Origin: DATEOR01 sp963841425
GTDB lineage: Bacteria; Actinomycetota; Thermoleophilia; Gaiellales; Gaiellaceae
Assembly: GCA_963841425.1 (NCBI GenBank)
Contig: CAWJCL010000002.1
Coordinates: 310,001-374,000, forward strand
DNA: 64,000 nt
Direction: 5' to 3'
Of this stretch, positions 62,420-64,000 are shown piece after piece. Position numbers and translations under genes: made by a program. The notes under the pieces were generated by a model. It saw only the letters and a list, made by a program, of their open reading frames with translations, searched no databases and was not told the origin of the DNA. How positions within the stretch are numbered: the stretch's first letter is position 1; each line of letters begins with the position of its first letter.

Positions 62420-62443
62420 GGGGCAGCATTACTGGAAGGAGCA

Positions 62444-63715
62444 CTAAGTGCCCTCGTCCCAAGAAGCCAGGTACTTCGCTTGCTCCTCGGTGAGCTTGTC
62501 GATTTCGACCCCTTCTGCCTCCAGCTTCAGGCGGGCGATCTCCCGATCGATGTCCTCGGGCACGACGTACACCTTCGACTCGAGCTCGTCCGCGTGGTCG
62601 ACGACGAACTCGGCCGAGAGGGCCTGGTTCGCAAAGCTCATGTCCATCACGGACGCTGGGTGCCCTTCGGCCGCGCCGAGGTTCACCAGGCGGCCGTCGG
62701 CGACGAGGTAGATGCGCCGCCCGTCCCCGAGCAGGAACTCCTCCACGAGCGGGCGCGCGACGCGTGTCTCGGTCGCCATGTCCTGCAGCGCGGGGATCTC
62801 GATCTCGACGTTGAAGTGGCCGGTGTTGGCCAGGATGGCTCCGTCCTTCATGCGTTCGAAATGGCGCCTGGCGAGCACGTGCTTGTCGCCGGTCGCCGTG
62901 CAGAAGATGTCGCCCACCTCGGCGGCCTTCTCGCTCGAGAGCACCTCGAAACCGTCCATCAGCGCCTCGAGCGCGCGGAGCGGGTCGACCTCGGTGACGA
63001 TGACGTGGGAGCCCATGCCGCGCGCGCGCAGCGCGACACCGCGGCCGACCCAGCCGTAGCCGCAGACCACGAACCGCCGGCCGGCGAGGAGGATGTTCGT
63101 GGCGCGCACGATCCCGTCGATCGTGGACTGGCCCGTTCCGTAGCGGTTGTCGAAGAGGTGCTTCGTCTTCGCCTCGTTCACCGCCACGATGGGGAAGCCG
63201 AGCTTGCCCTCGGCTTCGAGCGCGCGCAGGCGGATGACGCCGGTCGTCGTCTCCTCCGTGCCGCCGATGATCTCGCCGAGCTGCTCGGGGCGCTTCGAAT
63301 GGAGGACGCCGATGACGTCGGCGCCGTCGTCCATCGTCATGTGCGGGTGATGGTCGACGGCCGCCGTGATGTGCGAGTAGTAGGTGTCGTCGTCCTCGCC
63401 CTTGATCGCGAACACCGGGACGCCGTAGGAGGCGACGAGCGCCGCGGCCACGTCGTCCTGGGTCGAGAGCGGGTTCGAGGCGCAGAGGAGGACCTCGGCG
63501 CCGCCGGCCTTGAGCGTGCGCGCGAGGTTCGCGGTCTCGGTCGTGACGTGCAGGCAGGCCGAGATGCGGTAGCCCTCGAGGGGCTTTTCGCGTTCGAAGC
63601 GCTCGCGGATCGAGGCGAGGACCGGCATCTGCCGGTCGGCCCATTCGACCCTCGTCACGCCCGCCGAAGCGAGCGCGAGATCGCGGACGTCGTGCTTCGG
63701 AGCGGTCGTCGCCAT
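62444..63715 (-). CDS. ahcY: Adenosylhomocysteinase
   Basis: Protein of 423 residues hydrolysing S-adenosylhomocysteine to adenosine and homocysteine. RISACLHVTTETANLARTLK, LCASNPLSTQDDVAAAL, FPIVAVNEAKTKHLFDNRYG, TGQSTIDGIVRATNILLAGR, NAD motif VVCGYGWVGRGVALRARGMG, DIFCTATGDKHVLARRHFER and GHFNVEIEIPAL. C-terminus ends at LASWDEGT, lacking the KPDHYRY tail of eukaryotic enzymes, as in the archaeal/actinobacterial short type. ATG 63715. Confidence 0.96.
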   Translation of the reverse strand: MATTAPKHDVRDLALASAGVTRVEWADRQMPVLASIRERFEREKPLEGYRISACLHVTTETANLARTLKAGGAEVLLCASNPLSTQDDVAAALVASYGVPVFAIKGEDDDTYYSHITAAVDHHPHMTMDDGADVIGVLHSKRPEQLGEIIGGTEETTTGVIRLRALEAEGKLGFPIVAVNEAKTKHLFDNRYGTGQSTIDGIVRATNILLAGRRFVVCGYGWVGRGVALRARGMGSHVIVTEVDPLRALEALMDGFEVLSSEKAAEVGDIFCTATGDKHVLARRHFERMKDGAILANTGHFNVEIEIPALQDMATETRVARPLVEEFLLGDGRRIYLVADGRLVNLGAAEGHPASVMDMSFANQALSAEFVVDHADELESKVYVVPEDIDREIARLKLEAEGVEIDKLTEEQAKYLASWDEGT

Positions 63716-63739
63716 GGCGCGAACTACTCTAGTGAAGCC

Positions 63740-64000
63740 CTAGCCGTCGGCGCGGCCGTAGCGGTCTTCGAGCCGGACGACGTCATCGGTCTCCGGCGTC
63801 GAGACCTCGAGCAGCACCGTGTCCTCGAGAGCCCGGAAGCGGTGGACGGTCCCCGCGCGGAGGTGAAAGGCGCGGCCGGGGCCGACGACCTCGACGTCCA
63901 GCGAGCCCCCGGGGTCGCCGATCTCGAACTCGCCCCGGCCGGACTGGACGTAGATCGTCTCGTCCTTCAGGCGGTGGAACTGGAGCGAGAGCTGCTCGCC
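63740..64000 (-). CDS. Cupin / phosphomannose-isomerase-like protein (partial, C-terminus)
   Basis: Last 86 residues of a cupin: LSLQFHRLKDETIYVQSGRG, EFEIGDPGG, FHLRAGTVHRFRALEDTVLL, EVSTPETDDVVRLEDRYGR. The HRLKDE and PAGTxHR pattern matches type II mannose-6-phosphate isomerase or related sugar-phosphate cupins. N-terminus lies beyond the right edge. Confidence 0.8.
   Translation of the reverse strand, partial: GEQLSLQFHRLKDETIYVQSGRGEFEIGDPGGSLDVEVVGPGRAFHLRAGTVHRFRALEDTVLLEVSTPETDDVVRLEDRYGRADG

Noticed and set aside
62280..63644. Long minus frame of 454 codons inside ahcY
   Set aside because: Highly Arg/Gly/Pro-rich shadow of ahcY in another frame with no family resemblance.

Overview
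The window is high-GC chromosomal DNA that looks like an actinobacterium of the Thermoleophilia type (Gaiellales/Solirubrobacterales); this placement is inferred from gene content and G+C, not from a marker search. Most genes lie on the minus strand in tightly packed operons whose junctions are 4-base ATGA, GTGA or TTGA overlaps. No rRNA, tRNA, CRISPR array or intact transposase/integrase was seen.

1-14.1 kb: a catabolic locus. An ABC importer of the branched-chain amino-acid type (livM partial, livH, lipoprotein binding protein) precedes an operon of an M24 peptidase, an aldehyde dehydrogenase, E2, a second M24-fold protein, E1-beta, E1-alpha of a 2-oxoacid (acetoin-type) dehydrogenase, a 3-hydroxyisobutyrate-dehydrogenase-like enzyme and a FadR-type regulator. 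A divergent operon carries a second HIBADH-like enzyme, a cupin and a hydratase of the FAH/2-keto-4-pentenoate hydratase type. The substrate is unknown.

14.1-25.6 kb: an accessory stretch of single genes (secreted quinoprotein-type sugar dehydrogenase with PKD domain, YrhK-like membrane protein, glutamate decarboxylase, small hydrolase, GerW/YtfJ-like protein, DUF2269 protein, FAD-linked oxidase, CBS protein) separated by an unusual number of decayed genes: a winged-helix regulator, a glutamine amidotransferase start, an SRPBCC/hydrolase chimera, a LuxR response regulator, a thioredoxin-like C-terminus and a dihydrofolate-reductase-like C-terminus.

25.6-47.8 kb: about 22 kb bounded by two direct repeats of about 91-94 bp that contain the 3' end of the tmRNA gene plus its downstream flank. 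The intact ssrA is at the right end, as expected for an island inserted at ssrA, but no integrase remains. Inside are relatives of LsrK, LsrF and LsrE (autoinducer-2 kinase, thiolase, epimerase-like protein), a 2-hydroxyacid dehydrogenase, two mutarotase-like proteins, two SDRs, an APC permease, a trimethylamine-dehydrogenase-like flavoenzyme next to a GcvT-like protein, a DAO oxidase, a cyclase/hydrolase and a D-threonine-aldolase-like PLP enzyme. A HutC/GntR regulator sits in the middle, and a CTGT-N4-ACAG palindrome recurs in six intergenic regions of this segment only, suggesting one regulon.

47.8-64 kb: core chromosome: ssrA, a small membrane protein, smpB, a short RNase R, ctpA-like protease, ftsX, ftsE, prfB (with the classical programmed frameshift), a methyltransferase, secA, a long-form hpf, comF, a sugar-nucleotide transferase, mtnA, ahcY and a partial cupin. 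The gap between ahcY and mtnA can fold as a closed multi-stem RNA and is a candidate regulatory leader for S-adenosylmethionine recycling.
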